From Darksidea phi (Eukaryota > Ascomycota > Dothideomycetes > Pleosporales > Lentitheciaceae), in assembly GCA_030770425.1 (NCBI GenBank), contig JASJFT010000027.1, forward strand, positions 1 to 64,000: a stretch of 64,000 nt of DNA, written 5' to 3'. Numbering within the stretch: the first letter of the stretch is position 1; each line of letters opens with the position of its first letter. The notes beneath the pieces were generated by a model, which was given only the letters and a program-made list of their open reading frames with translations, was not told the origin of the DNA and made no database searches. Both the position numbers and the translations under genes were made by a program. Below are positions 10,780 through 21,407 of this stretch, one piece after another.

Positions 10780-11179
10780 GCCATAAACGCTTCAGATTTC
10801 TCCCGACGAACCTCACAGAGCGTGCCCCTTTCATCCGTGCCACCTGGGCAAAGAAGGCTTCTGCCAGGCCGCCATTATTCCCTTACGAAAACCAATTACG
10901 GTACTTGGCTGTGCTCCAATTTCTCCGCCGCCTTCTTGCGTTGGGGCGAGTCACATCCACTGCTGCACAAGCAGTGATCGACCTGTTGCAGGTGCTGCGA
11001 GCTGAAGGCGGTTATATTAACAGGTGGCATGACCCTCCAAAAGGGGGTCTTAGATCTGCACGATTCATATTCACTCAGTGTTCGAAGGCACAGAAACAGA
11101 GAATTTCTTCAGCCGACATTCCCGACACACTGGTAGCCTCGCCCCATAGCGGCAGGATCCTGCAATTCTATTGAGCAAA
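10780..11179. other. spacer between methyltransferase and UstYa-like gene
   Basis: 400 bp between two minus-strand genes. It should hold the OMT 3' end and the UstYa promoter. A plus-strand frame at 10905-11174 (89 aa) has no recognisable features and is probably chance. Confidence 0.5.
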
Positions 11180-12666
11180 TTAACCCTCCCACTCAGCTTC
11201 GATGATCCAGCGGACAGCGCCTGCAGGCTTTTTGGCCCCTAGATAACGGTACCGTGGATCAGCGCGACAAAACAATTCCGGCCATTCATCTTGTTCGCGC
11301 TGCTGAGCGTTCAGGAGCTGCAACATGCCGATGTCCATATTGCTATGGCATGGTCAATCAATATGATTGTACGAAAGTAGAAGGTCTTACATGGCTCGCT
11401 TCGCATCTATCGTGTTCAAGGTGTCGAGGGTTGGAAGAATGCGCTCATGGATGATTATTCGGGCACCCTTTTTGAGAGCAGGGACAAGCTTCTGGAGGAT
11501 CTTGATGCAGTACTTATCCGCCCAATTATGGAAAATGGAACGGAAGTAGTAGACATCTGCCGTGATAGGCTGCGGTGTGAAGAAGTCACTGCGTCCATCA
11601 TTAGCATGTGTCTCGTCGCCGGCTGCTAGTCTTACTGTGCCATGAATGTGACCCTGTCCTTCAGATCCGCTGGAAGCCGCGAGACTCCTTCAGCTACAGT
11701 GTCCGGAAGATCTTGAACTACGCACTTGATTTGAGGAAATTTATTTGCCAGTCCAATCGCGATGCTACCGTGTGATCCACCAACATCTATGAACGTTTTG
11801 ACATCGTTCCAGGCGTAGTTGTCGAGGAGCATCGTGGAAGGTTCATCTGCTCGAGAGAATAGCATGCCGAATCTCGCACCGCGAGTAGGGTCTTGAGCGA
11901 AAATGTCAAACATGCTCTGGTCAGAATTGTTGGCCAACGAAAAGCCCTACTCATGTCAGCGTAAATGCTATGCTCTGATGTGTTCATAAATACCGTCTCG
12001 TTATTCTCCTCTGAATTTGGCCATTTCTCCAAAGCATCGGCCGCCTATACTTTTAGCATATACGCAGCTAAATATTGTATTAATTTATTCACCTTAACAC
12101 CAGCCGGGCAAAACTCTTCAAGCTGAACGATCATTGCATTTCTCGCCAGATCATCACCTACTAAGACGGCTGTAGGAGCTGAATGGGTGATGATTCCGGG
12201 CTTCTTTTCTTGGAAGAAACGATGATTAAGAATTGCATGTCGTACAACGCGTTTGATGTTCATTACACTGAGTCCCGAGAATTGCGACATGGCATCGAAG
12301 GTAGTTGATTCGCCCACAGCGAACGATTTGTCCAGATTGAATCGCAAAATGATGCGGATGCTGACGTAGGCAGTATACTGGTTCAGGTGAGTTTCTAGCA
12401 TTGCTATGGCGAGGAAACTGCTTTACATTGACATGTATAAATTCTTTGGGGCCGGTCAAAAGAGCTTGAAGCTCTGCGCAAGCTTCGATAACGGCGAGTC
12501 GCGCAGCTTTGATTTCTTCGGCATCGTCAGGTATTGGCAACGACCAGAGAGCATCTGCTTCAAAGGACGGAGTTTGGAGGTTGTTTTCGACAAAAAAGTT
12601 GTTGATAGTTGCGGTGTGCTCCGCGATGAGCGTCGAGAGCTGGGAAATTTTGCTAGGAGAAGACAT
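11180..12666 (-). CDS. SAM-dependent O-methyltransferase (family 2, COMT-like fold)
   Basis: Six exons joined by hand: 12666-12427, 12377-12093, 12044-11994, 11946-11636, 11588-11391 and 11342-11180. The total is 1248 nt, giving 415 aa, with every phase closing and intron branch sites such as CTGAC. The N-terminal half is the helical dimerisation/winged-helix part. The joined junction reads ALEKWPNSEENNETGFSLA, a segment typical of fungal family-2 methyltransferases. The SAM-binding glycine motif is DVGGSHG, followed by KCVVQDLP. Further on, FRSIFHNWAD carries the expected catalytic histidine. The C-terminus ends near AVRWIIEAEWEG, as usual. The protein looks complete and active. It probably methylates a hydroxyl on a specialised metabolite; the substrate is unknown. 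The UstYa-like gene is directly downstream on the same strand, suggesting a shared pathway. Confidence 0.9.
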
Positions 12667-12857
12667 AGTTTAGCACAGTGTCATGGAAGAGAACAACTCG
12701 CGACTGGCACATCGCGTTCGAGGTAGATCCCACGGCGGGATTACCCATTTAAGGCCTAGCTCGCTGCGCTAGCCTAGATTCGGCTGGATGTACCATTGCA
12801 ACTTTGTTCCAACGCACTTTGCCTTACATAGGTGTTGGTGTTATGATGGCTGTATGG

Positions 12858-12883
12858 ACATTCCGTGATCTTATACGGAATGT
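12858..12883. repeat. 9-bp perfect inverted repeat
   Basis: ACATTCCGT at 12858-12866 and its exact reverse complement ACGGAATGT at 12875-12883, with an 8-bp loop. Confidence 0.85.
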
Positions 12884-12897
12884 TTTCATTGGAGTTA

Positions 12898-12950
12898 CGT
12901 CACGCAAAGGCGACTCATCTTTAAATGATGGCGACATGAGTTGCGTGACG
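12898..12950. repeat. 15-bp nested inverted repeat with CRE-like core
   Basis: The arms CGTCACGCA...ACTCAT (12898-12918) and ATGAGTTGCGTGACG (12936-12950) are complementary over 15 bp, apart from a 6-nt bulge (AAGGCG) in the left arm. The outer arm carries TTACGTCA-like and TGACG bZIP half sites. It lies about 230-285 bp upstream of the methyltransferase start. Confidence 0.75.
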
Positions 12951-13788
12951 CCCTTGTGAGTGATCAGCGCCCTACGTTAATCCTTAGTTGTAGATTGCGA
13001 CAGGCCTCAACAGCGTATCGAACCTTGGAAAGTTCTTGTTCTCAACTCTATATTCTTAATAAGTTGACCTATGTCACCAGTCATATCTATTATCTGAAAA
13101 GTATATCAAACTGAAGGATCATATATTATCCCCCGGACCCACAAATGAACGACGTCGAACCCTCATGAAATATCCGTCAGCATGAGCGCATGCGCCTTGC
13201 AGAGACTCCCGAACCATTACTCTCTAGACGTGCTTCTGATAACAACGAAAGCCTCTGATCACAATGAGAACAGTCTTTATGAGGCTATATAGCTTTTTAT
13301 GCATCTCTCAATTCGACGGTCGATTAGCGACGGTCGAATTTGCTCAGATTTGACTCTTCTAGTCAATTGTTTCATCAAGTGCACTTGTATAGTCAGTAAA
13401 GGAAAGAGATAAAAGGGAGTAGCATGAACTTACGTATTCTGATACACTCTCAACCATTTCTCGCTTATGGCAGATTCATTGTTGCGTTGTGGATCATTCC
13501 AAATTGGACTTTTCCTTGGATGAGTGACTTTGATTTGAACCCCTACTCGAACCTTTGCTGAACCCATTGATCCGGCTTATCTTGGAAAGTGCTCTACTTG
13601 AGACCAGATATATATTTCTCAGAGAGTATACGTGTCCGACGGGCCGAAGCAAGGGGAGGCATGCTCCTACAATTCCAAGCGACGATTCGATGATGGGCCA
13701 GTAACATAAACCACGTCGCCATCGCGAGACAGCGCAGCGTCTAGTACAAAACAGCAGGTACTGATACCCATCCTCTTTTGCGTCCCGA

Positions 13789-14260
13789 TCATATGAAGGC
13801 GGAAATCAAAAAATATACCACAGCGTGTGTTCTATGAGATGAATCAAACGAATTCTGAAGGAGCAGACTCACAGTACATAATGATGTGATCAAGGTTCCT
13901 CCGAACCGACAGCAGCGCATTGAACGGATCCGCCTTTCCGCTGCAAGATTTACCAGCGGGTCCAATACCCGCTCCGATTGGAATTTCGATCCATCTCTCT
14001 TCTTTCTTCTGCCTGCCCTTTTGTTTTTTTCTGCGCTGCCAACTCCCGACCTTTCTTCTGGTGCGTCCACTCCGGCGCTTTCTTCCGCACAACCACACCT
14101 TTTGAAGAGTCCGAGTTTTCTAGAGACTGTAGTTTCGGGGTAGGAGGCGTGATGGAAAATGTGGGACAAACGCCATGGAAGAATTTGCGAGAGGGGCCTT
14201 TGTCCGAAATTGGTAGTGACAGCACATGTTGTGACATGCTGGGCAGCTGCTGTGATCAAG
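13789..14260 (-). pseudogene. possible remnant of a fungal regulator N-terminal region
   Basis: Three overlapping minus-strand frames share one style of sequence: TPPTPKLQSLENS, then a strongly basic KR-rich stretch, then GAGIGPAG and ADPFNALL. The pattern 'basic linker, then DPFNxLP' is known from fungal-specific regulators just before their activation/TF domain. The frame must be switched to follow it, and no zinc cluster is present. I treat it as a decayed fragment; identification is weak. Confidence 0.3.
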
Positions 14261-15535
14261 ATGCCAAGCTGAGAAAGAAGCGAAACGCCAGGGCGGCTCT
14301 TCGGGAGCCATGTAAGGGACCCCTTTCACATCAGCTAGTCGAGTGGTCGCAGCATCAGGACGACGCGGAAGGAGAAACACCGAATATAAGGCCGGCATCA
14401 CATGCAACTCGAGCTGAAGCGCCATTCTGCAGCGAAAATAAACTCTAGCCCAGGCCAAAGCATATCCATCTCCCTGTGCCGCTCCACACTAGTGATAGAT
14501 AGAGAAGCCGATGGGGAGAAGATCGACGCAGCCGGAGCGAACCTTTTTCCACACCAAACCTAATAAACGAGACTCCCACCAAGTATAAATTTCGGCGTCA
14601 TTCCATTTCTCCTCGGGAGTTGCCGTGAATAATGCAGCCTCATGGGTAAGTCTCATAGGCCGAAACTATCCACTCGTCGAGTAGCCAATAGCAGGGTCCA
14701 GCAACTACTATGCGGGGAAGAGGTGCGACAGCCTACATTCAAGAAACCCTCGAGTGCCACGCAAACGCCCAATGCTCGACTGGACCATGTAAAATGCACT
14801 TCATATTGGTAGCTACTGGGATGATCTATACTAAAGATCCAGCCAATATACATGCGTAGTATTCCGTCCCAACTAGGATGCTGATTGCTCGTGCTCGGTT
14901 GGGTAGTAGAACGATGCGTCAATCTCACTCGTTGGCTGGTGGAGTGTAAGCTTTGGCCCGTCCGTCGTAGAACCATGGTGGGAGTAAACTCTCTTCTGCT
15001 ATGTTCATACTAGCAAGAGAAGGGCCACGCCGCATTTAAGAGAGACTGTTATCGCTGTGATAAACTCCAGCAACGTAGTCTTTCGAAACTCGCAGATTAA
15101 GTGCTAATGAAATACATGATATCAAGTTCATAACTCGCACAATGTCTTTATACCTCCCATTCGTTACAAGTATGAAGACCTTGGTGGACAAAGCCCATAC
15201 GTGACAAGCAGAGACTTGTTTTCCTGAACCTTCATGATGCGGAAGAAGTCGTGCGCTTCGTTGCCCAAGTTTTCATGAAGGAGTAGAATACTCGCCTTAT
15301 TGGTAAGGACACAAAGACAGAGATAGAAGGGTATGCATAGAGTCCCCTCAGCCTCACCTCGGCAAATAAGCCTTTACTCTACACGACAAAAGCATCTGCT
15401 TGATTCTCATCACCTCCAGCCAATTGCATCTCAAACTCATGAGCACAAGCATGTGTAGATGCCGTATGTAAGGAGATATGCTGCTATTAAAGACATCACA
15501 GACAATGCCGTAAACGTCGGACTCTTCTCCTTTCC
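14261..15535. other. intergenic
   Basis: No recognisable gene on either strand. Short minus-strand frames at 14653-14976 and 15354-15704 lack family features; the latter overlaps the CIA30 3' exon out of frame. Confidence 0.5.
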
Positions 15536-16352
15536 CTATAACAGAAATGTCATCATAAGCTTCACAGAGCGCTCGTAAAGTTTTACCTTGAAGTCTTTTG
15601 ACTTGCCCTCTACGGCTTTCTGCTGCGACACAGCCTTGATGGACTTGAGGCATAGTGAAAATTCGCCCTCTTGATGGCCAAAGAAACTGTATCATATCAG
15701 TCAAAGTTCTACCTGCAATGGAACAGCTATCATCACCTTCTCATCATGATACTAAATCTCTTCACATTCTTCCGATCCAAAGCTTTTGTACCACTTTTCT
15801 CCTTTCCTCGGTAAGTCGGCTTTAACTCGCTCCACGGAATGAAAATAAAAGAATGTTCCGCTTGACAGGCATCCTCGGAAACAGCGAAATCGTACTCATA
15901 CGATATAGTCGCCTGCTCTCGTCCGTTCTCCGGGTCCCTAGGTAGGAGTTTGTCTTTCAAGATGAAGGTGTATTGCTTGCCATCTGATTTGCCAAGATCT
16001 AGTCTGATGCCATCATAGTCGGAGAGGTCCCAGGTCTTGTCTTCACTCTTCGTGCGCTGGCTGGCGAAGCCGGCGCCTCCAAGGGTCTTGATGTCGAGGT
16101 TTCCGTGGAAGCGAGCACTAGAACCCGAGATATCAAGATATGACTTCCAACAAATGAGCCAGAAAATATTGTCAGAGGTGAGGGGAAGGATGGCTTACTT
16201 GTGATTTCCCGCCGCGAACGCGATCATCGCTGGCGGTCCAATCCAATGCATGCCACGACCTGCCGCAGAATTAACATCATCATCCAACCATACTTTTGCA
16301 GACAAACTCACCCCTCACCACCGAACAATACGAGCTCTTTCCTCTTCTCCAT
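15536..16352 (-). CDS. CIA30-family protein (complex I intermediate-associated 30-like)
   Basis: Four exons by hand: 16352-16312, 16259-16199, 16143-15737 and 15686-15536. Total 660 nt, 219 aa, phases exact. The start MEKRKELVLFGG is followed across the first intron by WTASDDRVRGGKSQ, the hallmark opening of CIA30 proteins. Next come RFHGNLDIKTLGGAGFASQ, LSDYDGIRLDLGKSDGK, and the core IFIPWSELKPTYRGK with NVKRFSIMMRSFFG spanning the last intron. CIA30 (NDUFAF1) is an assembly factor for mitochondrial complex I. The compact fungal paralogues without a clear mitochondrial presequence, such as this one, may act elsewhere. All conserved blocks are intact. The gene is divergent from the DUF202 gene that starts 171 bp away. 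Confidence 0.9.
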
Positions 16353-16523
16353 AGTTTGATTTAGGTATATCCAGGGACCTTTGTGGACCTTACATTGAGA
16401 TGGTGACAAAGAGCCGGACGTGCATGACTTCATTTGCCAGGTGCACGGACCCATGTGCCCCAAGCTACTCGCCGGACCCTCAAACATCCACCATCTAATC
16501 TTCATCCGACCACCAACGCAGCG

Positions 16524-17328
16524 ATGGACCTTAGGCCACTGAGTCATATGGACGAGTCTGACGAGGCGATATTGAACGAACCATTTCGTCCATTTTATAA
16601 GTTCTGGGCGCCGAAGCCGGTGCTTGTGAAGCAGTAAGACCAAGTTCCACGACAGGGCTAGAGTTGGGTTTGCAGCTGATGTATGTAGAGACAATGAGTA
16701 CGACCGCGAAGTCTTTACCGAGAGGCCATGGCTCGGGGAGTTATTGTTTGATAATAATGCCTCGGATGCGCGTGATCATGCTGCAAATGAGAGAAGTAGG
16801 GACTTCTAGCAAGCTGTTGAGCATATGCTGAACACGCGTAGCATTTCTGTCTTGGCTGAGATTGTCTGTATATATGGCGATTGTGTCTGTTGCTATCATC
16901 TTGTCCTTTCATCTCAAGTCGCAACTGTCCGCAGCAGGTAGGATCTTCTGCAAGTGGCCTCACACTTCCTTCCTCTCGCTGACTTGGTCACAGAAAGGAA
17001 GTTCTCACTTCCAATCGGTATTCTTTTCTGGGTGCTTTCTGCAGCTTGCTTGATGTCAGGACTGGCGAACTATATCTCAACCGTCACAAGGTATAGTCGA
17101 CGCGCAGCACTAGTCCAAGCAGGATGGAAGACACAGGTGGTATTCACGGTGGTTGCAACGGTACGTAACTCCCAGTACCACTGCGTCGAGGTTTGCAAGG
17201 CAGTGCTGGCCGAACACAGTAGATACTGACACCCTTCTGAATGAGCTTTGCTAATTTTGTGAACTCATATTAAGGCAATTGTGGCGGCATGCATCTTATT
17301 CCTATCTACGAATGCACGGACACGATAG
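16524..17328 (+). CDS. DUF202-domain membrane protein
   Basis: Five exons by hand: 16524-16633, 16725-16795, 16842-16937, 16994-17160 and 17275-17328. Total 498 nt, 165 aa, all phases exact; ATG 16548 is an alternative in-frame start. Exon 1 ends with EPFRPFYKFWAPKPVLV. Exons 2-3 join to give ASDARDHAANERTFLSWLR, the signature N-terminus of DUF202 proteins. The first helix follows (VYMAIVSVAIILSFHL), then a second (IGILFWVLSAACLMSG), then NYISTVTRYSRRAALVQAGWK, and a third helix that ends in AIVAACILFLS. Three membrane helices are standard for this small fungal family, whose function is not established; yeast and fungal members localise to endomembranes. The intron before exon 5 has a GCTAAT branch. 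Confidence 0.85.
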
Positions 17329-17439
17329 TCAAGGCTGCTTTCTGTACAACTATCATAAGTGGTTTCCCTCCTCACACTCTGAAAGGGTAGCACTGCTGTT
17401 CGGGCAAGCCGGCATGCCTCACACTGATAATTCCGCCAC

Positions 17440-18420
17440 CTAATCTGCCTCCAGTATGGCCCAGGTCTGGTCGTCCACAGTCGTGTAAATGAGGCCTCCC
17501 TCAAGCATAGCGTCACCTGCTTTTGCGACCTCGGCAGTATCAATACCTAGCTTTGCTGCGATTTCCTGCTGATGCAGACCCTCGTTCGATTGCGGTGCCT
17601 CCCTCAGGTATTGGTAGACCCTCCTCGCCACGGCATTATATCCTGACAGGTCTGCCCCACCAAAGGCACCGGTCGCGCTTTGCTGGCCTCCGCCGTTGAC
17701 AGCGGCTCCTCCTGCTCCTGCTCCCCCGCCTGTCCCACCAATCGGTCCGCGCGTGATGTATAAATGTACCGCCGTAGCCTCGAGCATGTGGTATGAGACC
17801 TCGTTCATGTCGTCCACGGGCCGTACAATCTGAGCGTTGACATGTCTCCTGTTGCCAAGGTCTTTCAGCTTGCCCCACGCTCTACAGTACGCGCCCTCAA
17901 CAAGCCGTGACTTCAGCGGACTGGTCTCCATGGCATCCGCGTCGTTCCATTGCTTTACCTCAACGCTACCCGTTCCGTCATCTAGCTTGTATGTGATATT
18001 CGTTGTTTGCGTGGCAATGTTGCGTATTTGGCCAACGATGGTAATCTACTCTTCCTTAGCTCTACAGGCCCCGTATAGGAAAGGCTTTGTGTACCTGAGA
18101 GGTTTTGCTTCCATCAATCTTGAATTCGTCGTTTGCATCGGACTGCGCGTCGCGGATCTGCTTGATAGTAACAGGTCGGAGTGACTCCTGACTATAGTCC
18201 TACGCCATCGAATTAGGAAAGGCCTCAATGTCATCGTGTGAACACACTCGTCGCCCACCGCTCGGGCTGTTCTGACTGCCGCCTTCTGCGGGCATCCAAC
18301 CCCCGCCACCACCTCCGCCGCCCGCTCCATACGAGGTGTTGTATGAGGTCTCGTAGTTACTATAGCCTAGTATGATTAGTTCATGCGAGCCATATTAGAC
18401 TGAATGGTAGACGTACTCAT
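17440..18420 (-). CDS. RFA2: replication protein A 32-kDa subunit (RPA2)
   Basis: Minus-strand gene of about 277 aa. The first coding exon is only ATGA (18420-18417), followed by a 50-nt intron. Exon 2 begins at 18366 ([13 protein letters not shown]), and later exons include [18 protein letters not shown] and [13 protein letters not shown] OB-fold strands. The last exon holds the rest of the OB fold ([23 protein letters not shown]) and the C-terminal winged helix ([32 protein letters not shown]). The Gly/Ser/Tyr-rich N-terminus corresponds to the region phosphorylated in cell-cycle and damage responses. RPA2 is part of the heterotrimer that coats single-stranded DNA in replication and repair. 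It shares a 184-bp divergent promoter with DBP10, which contains a MluI cell-cycle box. Confidence 0.93.
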
Positions 18421-18461
18421 GGTTGTCTATTGTTGTGTGAACGGAGGATCGTGGAGGGGAA

Positions 18462-18478
18462 GACGCGACAAGACGCGT
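18462..18478. promoter_or_regulatory. MluI cell-cycle box (MBF site) pair
   Basis: ACGCGT lies at 18473-18478 in the bidirectional promoter of RPA2 and DBP10, preceded by a second GACGCG at 18462-18467. MCB elements bound by MBF drive G1/S expression of replication genes in fungi, and RPA2 is a classic target. The motif is seen; binding is inferred. Confidence 0.55.
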
Positions 18479-18604
18479 CCGAAGTTCTCGACCCCACGTG
18501 CCTATGAATGCCAAGATTTCGATAGGGCCCGAGCTCTGAATTTTCAAACTTCCACTTTCACGTCAAGGCGAAAGACCCAGCTATCGTCAGGCCCACGATT
18601 CATA

Positions 18605-21407
18605 ATGGCTCCCCGTGCGAGCTCCCCGGCGCTTTCCGAGAATGAGTTTGATATTGGGGCTGCGCTGTTCGGTGACGACAATACAAAGGAGAAGGGATCT
18701 TCGGCAGACCTAGGAATTGACCTGGACTTTGGAGACGAAGATGGATCCGACGATGAAGCTTTTATTGCGGCGACACAGGCTGCTTCGAACCGGAAAGCCT
18801 CCAATCTCAAGGGTAAAACTGTCAAGAAAGGCGGAGGTTTCCAGGCCATGGGCTTGAACGCTACGCTCCTCAAATCGATCACGAAAATGGGCTACAAGGT
18901 CCCCACCCCGATACAGCGACGAGCCGTACCCCTCATAATTGATAGGCAAGATGTGGTAGGAATGGCTCGTACGGGGTCAGGCAAAACGGCCGCCTTTGTG
19001 ATACCAATGATACAAGCACTGAAGGCGCATTCGGCAAAGTTCGGTGCTCGTGCCATCATCCTCTCCCCGTCGAGAGAGCTGGCACTGCAGACCCTGAAGG
19101 TCGTGAAAGACCTGGGTCGTGGCACTGATCTGAGGACTGTCCTCGTTGTGGGCGGTGAGAGTCTAGACGACCGTACGTACCCTATGATCACCTTGGGCAT
19201 GATTAGATGCTGACCAACATCAAGAGTTTAGCTCTATGACCTCAAACCCTGATATCATTATTGCGACGCCGGGACGATTCCTCCACTTGAAAGTCGAGAT
19301 GAACCTTGACCTTTCGTCCGTCAAATACATAGTTTTCGATGAAGCGGATCGATTATTCGAGATGGGGTTCGGAGCCCAGCTAACAGAGATTCTACATGCC
19401 CTCCCTACGTCAAGACAGAGTCTCCTCTTCTCCGCTACACTCCCTAAAACTCTAGTTGAATTCGCTCGCGCCGGCCTTCAAGAACCGAAGCTGATTCGTC
19501 TCGACGATTCCAAGATCTCCCCAGACCTTGAAAGTGCTTTCTTCACGGTTAAGAGTGCCGAAAGAGATGGCGCCTTACTACACATACTAGACAAAATCAT
19601 CAAAATGCCCATGGGAGAGACAGAGGCCGCAAAAAAGGGAAAAGACACCAGCACTAGCAACAGTAAAAAGCGTAAGCGGGCGCCTGAAACCTCGAATCCA
19701 AAAGATACACCCACGCCAAATTCAACCATTATCTTTACTGCAACGAAACACCGGGTTGAATACCTAGCTACTCTCCTGAAAGTTGCTGGCTACTCGGTCT
19801 CCTATGGTGAGCGACCCTGTCCTCCCGTTGTGGATCTTACCTGTTAACGATTTGAAGTCTACGGAAATCTAGATCAGACAGCCCGCAAGCTTCAGGTCCA
19901 GGACTTCAGAGCAGGATTGACCAATATCCTTGTTGTTACTGACGTCGCAGCCAGAGGATTGGATCTCCCTTTACTGGCAAACGTCGTAAACTACGATTTT
20001 CCGTCACAACCAAAGATTTTCGTTCACCGCGTAGGTCGCACAGCGAGAGCTGGACGGAAAGGGTGGAGTTACAACCTAATCCGTGACTCAGACGTCCCTT
20101 ATTTGATCGACCTACAGTTATTTCTCGGAAAACGTCTAGTCTCTGATGGTAAGACGGCCGGAGAGCCGAACTATGCGCAAGATGTGGTTGTCGGTAGTCT
20201 GGTTCAAGATGAGCTAGAGCCCATGGTCGAACTAGTGAGCAGGCTACACGGTGTAGAAGAAGATCTAGTCAGCCTGCAAGCTGTTGCTCGTAAAGGCGAA
20301 GCTCAATATGTAAGAACTCGCAATCCGGCCAGCAGTGAATCTGTCAAGCGAGCCAAGCAATTGTTGGCGTCTCGAAGCCTGTCTGGCACGCACTTGCTCT
20401 TCGGACACGAGATACAAAACACCCTACGAGAGAAAGAGAAGATGTTGGAGCGAATTAGCTCCTTCAGACCCACTGAGTCGGTGTTCGAAGTTGGCCAACG
20501 TGGCGGCGGCGGCGAAGCTGCCGAAATCATGCGGAAGAGACGCGAACAGATCAATAAGCAGAAGCAGAGGCAACTCAAACAGCCCTCTCAAATCTCCGAC
20601 GAATTGGACGACGGAGTGTTGCCAACCAGGAAGGCGGAGGATTCCACCATGGATTCTGAGGACGCGGGGGAGCCTGAGAGTTCTGACTCAACGTCTGACT
20701 CGGACGACCTCGAAATATCCGTTTCGCAACCAGCGTCGCGCGAGGCAGGCAAAGATGACTGGCAGAGTTCCGAATTCTTCATGTCTTACCAGCCGAAGGG
20801 GTTGAACATAGCAGAAGAAAAGGGATACGGCGTCCATTCGGGCTCTTACAACACGGCAAAGCAGAGCTCAAATTTCGTCGAGAGTGCTCGGGCGGCGCAG
20901 ATGGATCTCACCAATGATGAGATCCGAGGGTTTGCTGAGCCCAGTAAAGCCCGGGGGATGCGTTGGGACAAGAAATCCAAGAAATATGTCGCTAGGGCAA
21001 ACGATGAAGATGGCTCCAGGGGCACGAAAATGGTGACTGGTGAGAGCGGACTCAAGATCGCTGCTAGTTTCCGAAGTGGGCGATTCAATGACTGGCGCAA
21101 ATCGAACAAGATTCGTCTACCGCGCGTCGGCGAGATGGAGACGGCGAATCGGATAGCGCCTCGTAATAGCGGACGTCACTACAAGCACAAGGCCGAAAAA
21201 GCACCCAAAGAAGCCGATCGATACCGCGACGACTACCACGTTCAGAAGAAGAAGGTTGAAGAGGCGAAACAGAAGCGAATCGGCAAGTTCAGGGATGGTG
21301 GCGCCAAAAACGAACTGAAAGGCATCGATGATGTCCGGAAGCAACGCCAGGTCGCGGAGAAGCGTCGTGAGAAGAACGCGAGACCGTCTAAGAAGAGAAA
21401 ACTCTGA
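18605..21407 (+). CDS. dbp10: ATP-dependent RNA helicase DBP10
   Basis: Three exons (18605-19172, 19225-19806, 19858-21407) give 2700 nt, 899 aa, phases exact. Exon 1 carries the Q motif (GYKVPTPIQ), Walker A ([11 protein letters not shown]) and PSRELALQT. Exon 2 carries TPGRFLH, DEAD and SAT (LLFSATLPK). Exon 3 carries [11 protein letters not shown] and [10 protein letters not shown]. The C-terminus has the DBP10CT region ([23 protein letters not shown]) and a basic tail (RPSKKRKL). Between SAT and motif IV there is a Lys/Ser-rich insertion, typical of DBP10. DBP10 is a nucleolar DEAD-box protein needed for 60S subunit maturation. All helicase motifs are intact. The initiator ATG (18605) follows an in-frame stop-free leader, but it is the first ATG in a good context. 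Confidence 0.95.

Larger units (their letters stand above)
12667..13788. other. OMT upstream region with inverted repeats
   Basis: No coding sequence recognised. The region contains two adjacent hairpin-forming inverted repeats (12858-12883 and 12898-12950) and another at 13310-13340, with AT-rich sequence between them. The second repeat includes a CRE-like TTACGTCA (12895-12902), a typical bZIP target. Confidence 0.5.

Noticed and set aside
10905..11174. Plus-strand 89-codon frame between OMT and UstYa, considered as a RiPP precursor
   Set aside because: No signal peptide, no KEX2 repeats and no repeated core peptide.
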